In this document: in pieces, positions 1 through 12,200 of the stretch
How the letters are laid out: each line of letters opens with the position of its first letter
Position numbering within the stretch: position 1 is the first letter of the stretch
Assembly (NCBI GenBank): GCA_028274465.1
Contig: CM051458.1
Span: forward strand, 88,122,085-88,186,084
Direction of reading: 5' to 3'
DNA: 64,000 nucleotides
Source: Plantago ovata
Taxonomy: Eukaryota > Streptophyta > Magnoliopsida > Lamiales > Plantaginaceae
Made by a program: the position numbers and the translations under genes
Notes under the pieces: model-generated
Database searches by the model: none
Told to the model about the DNA's origin: nothing
What the model saw: the letters and a program-made list of their open reading frames with translations, nothing else

Positions 1-3000
1 GTTCATCTTCTTTCGAATTATGTATTGGTCTTGATTTTGCTCTGTGGTGTTTAAGATTATGTACGGGGTTTATACTTTAAACATTTAGAAAAAAAATCAG
101 GTATAAACAAATGCAGTTTTTCGTGGTTCCAAATTTAAGATTGAGCAAGAATCAGGTCAAGGAAGAGGAAGTTTGCTTCTAAGTTTTACTTGAACTTTGA
201 ACAGAATATTGGTGCCTTGTGTGATTAGTTCAGAAACTTTCTCAATTCCTGGAAAAATCATGAAACATGAATAATGCAATTTTTGGTAAATAAGGATTCA
301 TGCAATAGTTTTGAGAATTAAATCAGCATTGGTCATGGTTGATCTGAAAATGATTCCAATTCCTTGCTTATAGCACGGCAAGTGGCAGAGTTCTCATAGG
401 CTGAAATTATCTCCCAAAGGCATATGGGCTTGCAATCTATGGATGAGTTATACCTATGTCATGGTAACTAGGCAAATTAATAACAAATGTTACAATTCGT
501 TTGGAACTAATAAGGTCTCCCAATTTACCTAATCAGATGCACACATCTAACAATTGTGAATCTCTATTTTACTTTTGCTTATAATGCACTCTGATCCAAT
601 TCAAAGACATACTCTTCGTAAATATTTACATTTACTAAGCTATTGATCTGCTATCGTTGACAACATTCTGCCATGAGTGATGAATAATAATTCTTCTTAA
701 ACCACCTTGCTGGGGAATCTTTATTTTTGTGAGGTGATGGCTGAAGATTCATATGGGCGGTTACACCTTTAGAGTGCTTTTCTTTCAAAATATGAAAGCA
801 ATGAACCGTTAATTTTTGTTTCTGTGAGGTGGATGGCCACAGATTTGTACTGATGATCACACCCTTGGAGTGTTTATTATTCTTCTTTTAAATATTCTTT
901 TTATGCAAATTTAGAAGTAAATTGGTGTTGTATTCCTGCTCAACATATGTATATTGTAGCTAACTAGATGCTTTTCACAGGATGATTTAGTATTGTGTTT
1001 GGACTGCTTTCACGAGGGTAGATTTGTTGCTGGTCATTCCAGCCTAGATTTTGTGAAATTCATCCCCACAGAGAATTATGAAACTGTGGATGGAGATAGT
1101 TGGACTGACCAGGAAACATTACTGCTGCTTGAGGGGATGCAAATGTACAATGAAAACTGGAACAAAATTGCCGTGCATGTTGGCTCAAAGTCAAAACCAC
1201 AGTGCATTCTTCATTTTCTACGTCTTCCTCTTGATGGTGCTTCACTGGACTTTGTTGATGTTCCAGGCACAAGTAGTTCATCGACATTACAGAGTCCTGA
1301 CAATAATGTAAAACTAGAGCAAAATTCAAATGGTAGGTGTTTATCATTGCAATTCATTTTTATTTTTTCCTGCATATGGAGATGGGCAATGACTTAATGT
1401 TCAGCATTATCATAATGCAGGATTCAGTCTGCATGGAATTGATTCTGAAAGCAAATTTCCTTTCTTTAATTCTGGAAATCCAGTAATGAATCTCGTAAGT
1501 ATTCGACTTGAATCAGACTTGGGTATACAAAGTGAATTTTCTTGTCTTCCCAACTGGTTTGTTGGTCCCTTCTCCTTGTGTCTTTATACTGTAATTATTA
1601 CTTTGAACTTTGTGTACTATAGGTATAAATATGGATAATACATACTCTCTTTGCCCCCCCCCCCCCCCCCCCCCCCGCTCCAAAAGGTTAGAAACCTTTG
1701 GGAGCACGGAGATCAAGGGATATTGGCTTTATGTGTGGTATATGTTAAATAATGAGCAGAAGTTATTGAGTAAGTGGGATATAATGAATTGTTAAAGTTT
1801 CAAGGAATGAATTGTTATACTTGATAGTGGGTGGAAAATAAAATAATGTAGTGTTGCGACTTTTAGGTGGTAACCTTGTACGTGCGACACGGAAATTTGT
1901 AACCTCTAGAGCAGAATGGAGGGAGTATAAATTTATAAAAGCATATGTGATGCATGTGTGCATGAGTGGGTTGGATATAACCACACTAAATCTATATATA
2001 TATCGACACACAGATACATTCCCTTCTCTCTCTCTCAAGTCTCTATTATCTGTTTAGTTGTTGCTCGCCTCGGCAGCAGGCGGTGCTCACACCCCGCTCC
2101 TTCATATGATAGCCAACTCTTGAATATGTGAATATCCCTGTCTTTCATCAGGCATCCATTCCATATCGAATTACATGCAGTCTCTCATTTTGTGGTAATT
2201 ACTGTTCACTCTTGTGCTTTCTGCAGGTAGCTTTTCTTGAATCTCAACTGGGGCCAAGAGTGGCGGCTGCCTGTGCCCATGCATCCTTGGCGTCGTTATT
2301 GAAGGATGGAGCCAAGGAACAGAGTCCTAGTGGAGAGATCCCAAATTCGAGTAAAAATGGTATGATAAAAATGTGCTGGCCTTTTTCTGGCTTCGTCTGT
2401 TAATGCCTGTGAGTTATTTTCTGAAGGTCCTTGGAGCCATCATGATGGAGAAGCTGCTCCGTTATCTACTGAAAGAGTGAGAGCTGCAGCCAAAGATGGT
2501 CTTGCTGCTGCAGCTATCAAGGCAAAACTTTTTGCTGATCATGAAGAACGTGAAATCCAGCGGTTATCTGCAAACATAATAAATCATCAGGTATTTATTC
2601 CACTTTGACAGTTGGGTTAGGTATTGGTTTTGCTTTATGTATCTGGGTGAGGCATATTCTATTTCTTTGGGATTTAAGTAACTAAATGGCATGGAGCCCC
2701 CCCCACCCCTCGCGCGAACTCTCACCTTTCAAACTTTCGCGATAGAGTTCCATCCAACCCATGCTGTATGGCTCCTTAAAAATGAATGGTGAACTCTTGA
2801 AAGGGAGCTATGTTTAGGAAAGAGTGGGATGGTTGGGTTGGAACTTGGATGTTTAGATGGTTATGTAGCATATGACTGTTCTTGCTATTCATCGATCTGG
2901 AGATTAATAACTTCTCTTTTGCTTTAAAAACATCATTCTTTCATGCTTGAATAGTGTTATCTAGACTCGATAGCAAATACATTACCGATTTAAGGCATAC

Positions 3001-3425
3001 ACAATCTGATGTTCTATACTGACTCTTTGACTTTGCTGTTCTTTCAGTTGAAAAGACTAGAGCTGAAGTTAAAGCAGTTTGCTGAAGTAGAGACCTTGTT
3101 AATGAGAGAATGTGAACAGATGGAAAGGACAAGGCAGAGGTTTGCTGCAGAACGAGCCTCCATGAAAGCGTCACAATTTGTATCTGGTGGAGTATCTCTA
3201 CCTATGGCCCCTCCCGGAATTGGTACTGCTAGTGTGAATAATGCCTTGGGAAATGGCAGGCAACAAAGTTTTGATTCACAACAATCTATCATTCCTGGGT
3301 ATGGCCATAACCAAGCCCTACATTCCCACGTGCAACAACAGGGGATTTATGGTCTTGGACCAAGGCTACCTCTCTCGTCAATACAACCAACTTCATCAAC
3401 TCAAAATGCCATGTCAAACAGTTGA
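1..3425 (+). CDS. SWI3C: SWI3C-type SWI/SNF subunit, copy 1 (3' part, cut by window edge)
   Basis: Five coding exons are visible: 981-1332, 1421-1494, 2227-2359, 2427-2590 and 3048-3425 (stop). All have GT-AG borders and matching phases. The visible 367 residues carry the second half of a ZZ-like zinc finger ([10 protein letters not shown]), a SANT domain ([14 protein letters not shown] to HFLRLP), a linker and a C-terminal coiled coil ([15 protein letters not shown] to [14 protein letters not shown]) ending PRLPLSSIQ. This matches the plant SWI3C branch of SWI3 proteins, which are core scaffold subunits of nuclear ATP-dependent SWI/SNF remodellers. Bases 1-980 match intron 3 of the second copy, so exons 1-3 should lie left of the window. 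This copy is therefore cut by the window rather than shown to be truncated. I count five residue differences from copy 2. No disabling change is seen. Confidence 0.9.
1654..1676 (+). repeat. Poly-C tract (23 C) in SWI3C copy 1 intron
   Basis: A run of 23 C lies in the intron between exons 1421-1494 and 2227-2359. The same place in copy 2 (13398-13403) has only six C, so the run has grown in copy 1 or the assembly has misjudged its length. Confidence 0.9.
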
Positions 3426-3970
3426 AATGTAACCTGTGCGATGAACTCCAGTCTCGTTTTGGTCATCTAATGGTCAGGCAATTGGTTTTACCTACATGAA
3501 TGTCCTGGTTTTACTTGCAGCCATGAAGGATTGTAACTATATAGGCATATACTGATTTATATTTTTATTTTCCGTGTAACATGTAGGAAACCTAAATTAG
3601 TTTAAAATTAAAGAGGTTAGACTCAGATGCAGTTTGTGTTGAATTTACTCCGCATTTTTCACTATGCCTTCAGCCTTTCATAATCCATGATACTGTTGAG
3701 TTACTGCAACAAAATTTTACAATGCGTTTAATGGCTTAATGCCGAGTCAAGTTACAAATTGTTAAAAGAATTCAAAATGCAGAATTTGGCATTTCGAATA
3801 TGACACTCGAGAGAACTAGTCTACCAATAATCATCCGTTTACACTTTTTAAACTTCTATATGAATCGCCATCCAAGAACTTGGTGCATATGTCAGACATT
3901 TAGTGTAGAATCAATTTCACCTTCATATTTTTGTGACCAAGTGCAAAGACAGTATAAATGCGGTTCAATT
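3426..3970. other. Shared 3' region between convergent SWI3C copy 1 and its neighbour
   Basis: These 545 bases separate the SWI3C stop from the stop of the convergent minus-strand gene. They presumably hold both 3' untranslated regions. Positions 3426 to about 3550 are nearly identical to 15086-15215 of copy 2; beyond that copy 2 has a deletion. No ORF of note is seen. Confidence 0.6.
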
Positions 3971-5457
3971 TCACTTTACTTTTTTCTTCTTTGATGTTCT
4001 TTCTTCAGAATGCCCCTTGGACCCTGAGGAAGTAGCAGCACTGCCTCCTTTTCCTGATCTTTGTGCTGAATTATTACCAGGTCTACCCTGCGCATCCCCA
4101 CGTTTTCTCTTTGACTGCTTTGAAGGCCCTGCAGATTCAGTCATAGTGCTCTTGGTTCTGCCACTTGGTGTGGAACCACGAGAAGGAGCTGACATCCGCC
4201 GCCCTGAAAACGTCGAGGTAGCTGCAGAAGACCGCTGAGCGAGACTCATGTTAAGCATATTTCGTCTCTGGAGTTGAATTTCACTAGGCTCTGGGTAATG
4301 ATTCAGAGAAACTCGCCTGGAGATCTTACCAGCTGTCATGGAAACAGTAAGATGAGAGTCATACTCTCATATTTGTTGCACTAGCACAATTCAATAATAA
4401 CATTCAACCAATTCATCATGAGATGATGCCAAGCAGCATTTGATTATACCATTTAAACTGATTTAAACTGTAACCTGTAACCCTTGCTGCCAATCAGTGC
4501 ACTTTCTAGTAGTTTCGGATAAACGTTACATTTTGTTCATTAGGAAAGCATCACTGGCACATCACGAAATACTAAATGAAATGAGAGCAGCATACTAGTA
4601 TCCATGATCAACACATACATTTTGGAAAAAAGGGCGGGCGACAAAGTATAAAAAGATCCATGAATTGCATAAAATACAACAAAACAATCATTAAAATTTA
4701 AAAGCATCCCAACTATCTCATGGAAACTCCTGTATTCTAACCTGATCTTATTTCTTTTCTTACTATTACCCATTTCAATTATCCTGCATATACTTAACAA
4801 GGGTTCGCTTGACTCTAGCCAATTTGACACAAATTATCACACCGGATCTCAATGGGAAAACCAACACCTATGCTTGTAATGAATGGCGATTACTACGTCA
4901 ATCTTTCTAACTTGATGGAAAACAGCATCCATAAACATAATGCAAGAAGGTAACATACCAATTTTCGCCTCTGATCCAGACGACAAGAACACCATAGCCT
5001 CAGGGCCTTGAGAGTCATAACTAACCACATCATAAGTTTTCCCTACACAAAGAATTAACAACAAACCAATCAACAACCTGATAAAATTTCAAATAACTCA
5101 ACAAAAGCATCTCAAACAAAGCTCAATTCAACTTACCAGAAGACCCCTCCAACTTGCCAAGACATCCATCCTTACTGAGGTCCAGTGACATTTCCTTCCC
5201 TTGAAATTCAGCAGGCTACGAAACACGAAAAGGAAAAAAGAAAGTTACTACCAAAATTGCTTAGGAAACAACAATACTATCATGATAAAGTTTTTAGAAG
5301 AAGCAACAAAACATCATCACTGTACTTGATTAATTGGCCACTGAATAAGCCATAACTCGGTAGAATCAGTTAGCTCGATATCAACTAGGGAATCCCTATT
5401 ATCCTCCACAAATTCCCGTGGCGGCTGATAGCCTGCTTTCTCTACCTTAGCCACCAT
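3971..5457 (-). CDS. Mediator-associated protein 2-like / RPA34-like nuclear protein
   Basis: Four coding exons on the minus strand join in phase: 5326-5457 (ATG at 5457), 5137-5215, 4959-5042 and 3971-4332, giving 218 residues. A 5'UTR intron (about 5462-5876) precedes the ATG. The N-terminus (GYQPPREFVEDN, ELWLIQWPINQ) and middle (KTYDVVSYDSQ, FLSSGSEAKIAGKISRRVSL) resemble a small plant family annotated as Mediator-associated protein 2, related in outline to RNA polymerase I subunit RPA34/CAST. I recall that family from memory and could not search it. The C-terminus is rich in Ser, Gly, Lys and Arg and ends SKKKKVK, a likely nuclear localisation signal. The protein is probably nuclear and linked to transcription. 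The gene is convergent with SWI3C copy 1. A stump of the same gene follows SWI3C copy 2. Confidence 0.75.
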
Positions 5458-5460
5458 TTT

Positions 5461-6060
5461 CCTGTAAAAACTCCAATTACACAGCGGATGATTAGATTCA
5501 ATTACATACCAAATAACAGTTCAACATGTCACAGATGACTAGATTTTTTAGATACACACATGAAGGCAGATAATACATACATGAGCTTCACCTCAGTCAC
5601 AATTCAAAACTATGAATAATACACTCGATAGAAAGTAAACAAAAAACTCAACTCAGCTCAGTTCGGTAAACAGGAAAATAAACAGCAACAGTAAACACAA
5701 ATTAAGCTCAATACTCTAGATAAACAGTATACAATTAACAAAACCTCAGATAAACCTTGATTAATTTTCGAAAATTCACAAAATCTCAGCTAAAACATGA
5801 TTACTTTTCGAAATTGCAATAAAGAATGAATTGATTATACAATTTTTAGAAACTGGAATAAGTAAACGAAACATACCTAACGCAAATAAACCTTCCGATA
5901 CGACAACGCGCAGAACTCGAACCTCCTGAATGCCGACCACCTGAACGGAGGTGACCTGGTTTGGAACGAGAAAGGATGATGAAATAAGTGTACTCGAGGA
6001 AGAGAGGGCCGAAAAGGCAATGAAGAAACAAGTGTAGGGTTTTCCTGTATTTTGTGAACT
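5461..6060 (-). other. 5' untranslated exon and intron of the 3971-5457 gene
   Basis: On the minus strand a donor (TTAG|GTATGT) at 5877/5876 and an acceptor (TTTACAG|GAAAATGG) just before the ATG frame a 415-base 5'UTR intron. The untranslated exon begins somewhere near 6060. The homologous stretch in copy 2 is 15524-16012 and is visibly more diverged than the SWI3C exons. Confidence 0.55.
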
Positions 6061-6105
6061 AGGCCCCCTGTCTTTTGGGTAATTTCCACATGAGGTGTTG
6101 AGGGC

Positions 6106-6714
6106 TAGACCCGACCAAATGGAATCGAGGACTGCGAACCGAACCATTTTGATGGTTCTAGTGCTAGAAACGGAATCGTCGGTTCATGGTTCTGGAACCG
6201 TAAGGGTTCCATCATTTATGGAATCGAGGAACCGTGACTACGTGAGGAAGCAAACGGTTCAATGGTTCCAGAAACCGTGAAACCGATTGGCTACATGGCT
6301 AATTAATTAGAGTTTAAATACCATAACTATACACAATTAGTGCATTCAAGTAATTATAAATAATTAGTACAAATAATTAGAGGCTCTAATTAATAGTTAA
6401 TGGGAGGAATTAGAGTTAATTAAGATATAACAACTCTAATTAATCTCAGTAATTAATAATTAAAGTTATTGCTCTTATTAGAGCAACAACTCTAATTATA
6501 AAGTGAAAACTCTAATTTCAACATTTCAAAAGAAAAAAGAAAAAATAATAAATTATCTAAGAACCAGCAGTTTCCAGTTCTAGAACCATACCTGCCAATT
6601 CAGGAACTGTGAACCGAAACCGTTGGTTACAGTTACGGTTCCTTATATGTGGTGAAATGGAGCCGACAATTATGGAATCGGAAAACGCTGATTCCATGGA
6701 ACCGCCCAGGTCTG
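6106..6714. mobile_element. Non-autonomous hAT-like element (609 bp)
   Basis: The element is flanked by a perfect 8-bp direct repeat TTGAGGGC (6098-6105 and 6715-6722), the size typical of hAT insertions. Its ends are related inverted repeats: TAGACCCGACCAAATGG on the left, and CAGACCTGGGCGGTTCCATGG read inward from the right. Subterminal parts are rich in GGAACCG and CGGTTCC motifs on both sides. The centre is AT-rich with no transposase. The equivalent place in copy 2 (about 16845) has no insertion, so it is specific to copy 1. Confidence 0.8.
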
Positions 6715-6722
6715 TTGAGGGC

Positions 6723-7554
6723 TCGAGGCTGGTATGAGTTGAGTGGCAATGCACATATCTAATACAATGAGACTCGACTAAGAGTGTCATAGTAAGTGAT
6801 GATATTCAAATATGTCTAGTATCCTACGCCCTAACACAAACTAAGGATTTTAGTCCAAGCAGAGATTAAATTTTTATTTAGTGTTTGAGCAATTTTGTGT
6901 GATAGCTTACAACCAACTATAAATAAATATATGTCATAATTCATAGCTTACAACTCTAAATAAAAATTTGACTGGAGTTAATTATATCCCGATTAAATTT
7001 AACCCAAAATCATCAAGACCAATCTGAGTATTTAATCTATCCCATTGACGTGCAATCATAATAGTTTATAATTTTTATTTCATTTATGCAATTAATCAGA
7101 ATCCAAATGGATGTGATATGAATTGGTCGATCCAATTGGATTCGATTCGAAATTATCTGAAATTTATAATCTTCAATACCCAATCTGAAATATATAATTC
7201 GAGCAACACTAAATTCCGAAAAACATCTGACACCCCATCCGAACAATTTCATCATAACTTTCTCTATCCGAATCCAATCCGAACGATCTATTTGTCATGT
7301 CCACTTATAAGCATAAAAAATAGACTCGCCAAAATTAACTCGAATCCAAATTTAATTTGATCCGCATTCAAAGTCTAACCTTAAATATTGTGGTCAACTG
7401 TCAAAACTTTGACACGTTGCCTGAGCAGAAATCACCCGATTCAAGATTAACCAAATAAATTTTACCCAAAACTCCCGATTCAAAATCATCCTAATTAAAA
7501 CTGATCGGAGTTCATTCGACCCAAATTAACTTTGCTCGGCCATAAATCAAAGTT
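6723..7554. other. AT-rich intergenic sequence, no gene seen
   Basis: No coding stretch, RNA gene or clear repeat structure was recognised in this interval. Confidence 0.5.
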
Positions 7555-8200
7555 CAATGGTAGCAAATTTGTAAGTTAATATAGTGCATGCCTTTTGAGC
7601 TTGAGTAAAATGTTGATATATGGTCACGCATTAAAATATTATGAGCACACAGCACATGAGATTCTAATGTTAATCGTGGAACCTATCAACTCGACCACAA
7701 AGCAAAATTTGACGGGGAGCAAATTGTAAGTTATTGAGGGTGCCTTTTGAGTTTGAATGAATTTTTTAAATATGGTCACGGTTAAAAGACTATTACCACA
7801 CACCATATAATATATATTTCAAATGATAACCATGCAACCTATCAACTCGGTCACAAATACAAATTCCATGCGAAATACTTTTGAATTTTAGAGGTTTTTG
7901 AAACACCGTCACGTATTAAGAGATTATGACCATATGCCATATGAAATTCTAATGATAATCATGAAACATATCAACTCAGACCAAAATTCAAATTTTATGG
8001 TGGAGTAAATTTTTAAGTTATGCTGTTATGATGTGTGACTTTTGAGTTTTTGCGAACTTTTGAAATATGGTTACATATTGAAAGGTGCATGATGACCATC
8101 CCATATGAGAATTTCATGATAATCCTGAAACCTTTTATCTCATTCACAAATTCAAATCCCATGGAAAATATATTTGTAAGCTATGATATGTGCATTTAGG
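7555..8200 (+). repeat. Diverged tandem array, about 4 units of roughly 135-160 bp
   Basis: The same succession of words recurs four times: a TTTTGAGTTTG-like word, then ATATGGTCACGNATTAA, then a C(A)CCATATGA word, then AACCTATCAACTC, then CACAAATTCAAATNCCATGG. The TGGTCAC word occurs near 7620, 7772, 7905 and 8067. The units are strongly diverged, so the array is old. Confidence 0.65.
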
Positions 8201-8790
8201 CCATCATATCTCTAACTATACAACCCCGTAAGAACTGTCTCTTGTCACATCTGGTTCCAACTCAATAAAACATAACTCAAACACAAAAAGTCCCCCATTA
8301 ATAAAACTCTACACAACCCATAATTTTTAATATCTTTATTTTTGTAAAACAGTGTACAACCCAATAATAAAATACAAAAGAAAAAATAAGAAAAAGGGAG
8401 GGGGTGAAATAAAACTAAAATTTAATGAAACATGTTTGCTAGAATGAAAACGAGTTTTAATTTGTGATCTATGATTTTTCAATTTGAGTATGTTGTACTA
8501 GATGTACGAAGGGAGCGAAAGCATAAAAATGAAAAGAATTAGAGAGTGAAAGCGTCTTAGAGCGTTAATTAATAAATAATAATTATTTTTATGTATATGT
8601 ATGTATATATATATGAATTTAAGATAAGTAATACTAGAAGGGTGATTTGTAAATTGTGACCCATCAGATTTTAAGCTAGTACCTTAGCCCGGTTATGAAT
8701 GTTTGGATACAATCCATTAATAAAGCCCATAGGAAGCCCAATTCCATGAAGCCCCCGACAATTTATTACTGTATTTTTTTAGTTTAATAA
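8201..8790. other. Intergenic sequence upstream of SWI3C copy 2
   Basis: AT-rich, with a short (TATG)n/(TA)n stretch near 8590-8615. No gene is recognised. The 3' part should include the promoter of the SWI3C gene that starts at 9268, but no convincing TATA box was picked out. Confidence 0.4.
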
Positions 8791-9267
8791 ACAGATTCAG
8801 TCCATAGACGACTCTATCTTCTATTCTCATCGCCTTTCTTCATCATCTCACCTGGCTTTTCTTTGCTTCTGCAAATAAATCTTCAAGTCCCAAATAATCA
8901 TTTATCATCGATGCCTTTCTCCCTATGGAACTAGTTTCTCGTGCTCTTGAATTCGGCTTGACCTTGTCCGACCCTCTTTGTCCAGATCGGAATCCAAACC
9001 CCTTGCCGGAACGGCAAATCCAAGTAAGCATGCTTTGGTCAATTGTTTTCTTACTTTTTTCTTGAACGAATTAGAATATTCTTAATCCTCGCTTTAGCAA
9101 GTATTAAAGCGGTTAAGAGCGCTCTCTTTTATATTAGAGCGCGATTTGCGCGTAGAACGTCGAGGAGCTGGGGCTCTCTGCCTCTATGTGATCTAGCTTA
9201 CACTGCACTTTCAGACACCCCACAAATTTCTCCTGCACTTTCCATCAAATCTATCAGTTTCATCCCA

Positions 9268-12200
9268 ATGCCAGCTTCCTCTGCAGGTAACTACTTCTCT
9301 CCTAGCTGAGCTACTACCTGTAAATTTACTCGAAATTCGGAAATTGTTCAATTATCATCCCTTTTTGGCATGGGGGTTTGCAATATTCACCTGATTTAGT
9401 AACTCTTTTGATTCTCAGAGTCTTATGTATAATTGATCAGTAGCTATTGCCTGTTGGTGAAATGTGAGCTGAATTTCTTGATTTTTTTTATTTTTTTTGT
9501 TGATCTTGTTAATTTATTCCATGGTTTTCCCCTTTTTGTTTTCGTTAAAAGTGAACAGTAGGTGTGTGTGTGTATATATGCACTTAGTTCAGGAGTTAAG
9601 AATGAATGTAGTTCTGCGCTAGGTCTATTTGAGAGGTCAAATGTGTAAAAGAACTCTGGTTGTTTCGAATTCTACGTCTCAGTTTATTGTGAAGCACAGT
9701 TCTTCCCATGAATTCATAATGACATTGATGAATATAGGCTAAAGGATCAATAAAGTTGCGATCTTTGCTAATTGTATTCCCTTTTTCCTGATTGTTAAGA
9801 GGCGAGAGCAAGGTGGAGGAAGCGGAAAAGGGATCAACGTGCAAGATATAAACAGAAAGGAAATGAGAGTGAGGAAGTATATGAGGAAAATGAAGAAGAG
9901 GATGACCAGGATATGGACCCACCACAAAACCAGGAAACCGAGGATGATGACCAGAATCAAAACGCCAATCGAGCAAACCAGAGACTGCGAGAGAAAGAGA
10001 GTGAAAAGTTGGCTGATGGCGGGGTAAGGATTTCTGAGTTCCCGATTGCAATTAAGAAGGTGGTGAGTAGACCTCACTCGTCAGTTTTTGGAATTGTGGA
10101 AGCAGAGAGGGCTGCATTAACTGGCGAGAGCAGGATTCAGGGCCATGGTGGTACGCCGGTATTGGAGAATGTTTCTTATGGACAGTTGCAGGCACTCTCT
10201 GCCGTGCCTCGCAATAGTGCTGCTCTGTCAGCTACTGGTTTAGATGAGTCTTCCAGTGGCAATGGGAGTGTTTCGTATGTGATTGAACCACCCATGATAG
10301 TTGCAGGCCGTGGAGTTACTATGAGGCTTGGTGCTGCAGCCCGTACTCATGTTTTACCAGCTCATTCAGGTTGCTTCCAACTCCTGCTGATTTTTTTTTT
10401 TTTTACTTATTAATTTCCTAGGTAATTTAAGTTTGTCTCTATCATTGCTGCCCTGCATGAAACTGCATATATTTGTGATAATTTATCCTTTCTGGTTGTT
10501 CTTACTTGAGAAAGTTGGTAGCTTGGCATCTTAAATATAATATCAAATGTATACTTTACCAATTGCATATTTCCCATAGGATTTTCGATGAGTGAATATT
10601 CTCTCCCACTCACTCCTCCCCTTAAAAAGAACATTATGCACATATAGTCTTTTATATGTGTGTTTATATTTATACATGAATGTATACTACGTATATCACC
10701 AATGAATATGTATCTCCTACATCTTGGGGTAATTCGTTACTCGTACATTCCATATAGGTGAAACATTTACTATTGTGTTACTTTCGGTTGGTCTATAATG
10801 AGATTGCATATTCTAATCGATCTTCTGTGATTATGGTGTCAAACAGCCTGGTTTTTACCAAATTCAGTGCATAGACTGGAGAGACAAGTGGTGCCACATT
10901 TTTTCACTGGAAAATCAACTGAACATACTCCTGAAAAGTACATGGAGATTCGGAATCTTATTGTTGCCAAGTATTTGGAGAATCCAGAGAAACATATCTC
11001 TGTTTCGGATTGCAGAAACCTGGTTGCTGGTCTCTACATTGACGATTTGACTCGGATTATACGGTTTCTTGATCATTGGGGGATCATCAACTATTGTGCA
11101 AGTCCTCTTAAGCCCGAACCCTGGAAGGAGGGGACATATTTGTGTGAAAACTCAAATAATGAACTTTGTGTGCCTTCAGCTGTTTTGAAATCTATAGACA
11201 GTTTACTTCAGTTTGACAAGCCAAAATGCAGGCTCAAGGCTACTGATATTTATCCTGAACTTGCTAGTGAACGTGATGATGAATCTGACCTTGACAGTAC
11301 TATCAGAGCGCAATTGATTGATGGTAGATGTCATTGTTGTTCCCACTCTATTTCTGCTTTTTGCTATCAATCCCAGAAGGAGGTAAATGCCATAGTTTCG
11401 GCTTGTTAGCTCACCTTGTGTGAACTTTTATATCTTATTTGGCATGTCATTTATTGTCTTTCACACTTATGTTTTGATTTTGTTTTATCTTGTTAAGTAG
11501 TACTCGTTGCTATTTCATGCGATTGCTTGTTGCTGATCATTAGCGCAAATCTTTTTTTTTTTTTTTGTGCCAATGTTTATACATGTAATGTTTCCTGTTC
11601 ATGTCCCTTGGTCTTTAGACTATTGGATCTATCTATTAGTTTGGGTGAGTGTGAATCGATGTGCATCTTCTTTTGAATTATCTATTGTCTTGATTTTGCT
11701 CTGCGGTGTTAAAGATTCTGTATGGGGTTTAAACTTTAAACATTTAGAAAGAAAAGAAAATCAGGTAGCATGTAAACAAATGCAGTCTTTCATGGTTCCA
11801 AATTTAATATTGAGCAAGGTCAAGGAAGAGGAAGTTTGCTTCTAAGTTTTACTAGAACTTTGAACAGAACTCTTCTATTCCAAAATATGGATGCCTTGTG
11901 TGATTAGTTCAGAAACTTTTTCAATTCCTGGAAATTTCCTGAAACATGAATAGTGCAATTTTTGGTAAATAAGGATTGATGCAATAGTTTTGAGAATTAA
12001 ATCAGCATTGGACATGGTTGATCTGAAAATGTCCTTGCTTATAACACGACAAGTGGCAGAGTTCTTATAGGCTGAAATCATCTCCCAAAGGCATATGGGC
12101 TTGCAATCTCTGGATGAGTTATACCTATGTCATGGTAACTAGGCAAATTAATAACAAATGTTACAATTCGTTCGGAACCTAATAAGGTCTCCTAATTTAC

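Noticed and set aside
8843..9031. 62-residue minus-strand ORF rich in Arg and Ser
   Set aside because: It overlaps the 5' leader region of SWI3C on the opposite strand, has no recognisable family and no splice partners.
9596..10077. Minus-strand ORFs of 112-151 residues
   Set aside because: They lie opposite SWI3C exon 2 and intron 1 and read as complements of a coding exon.
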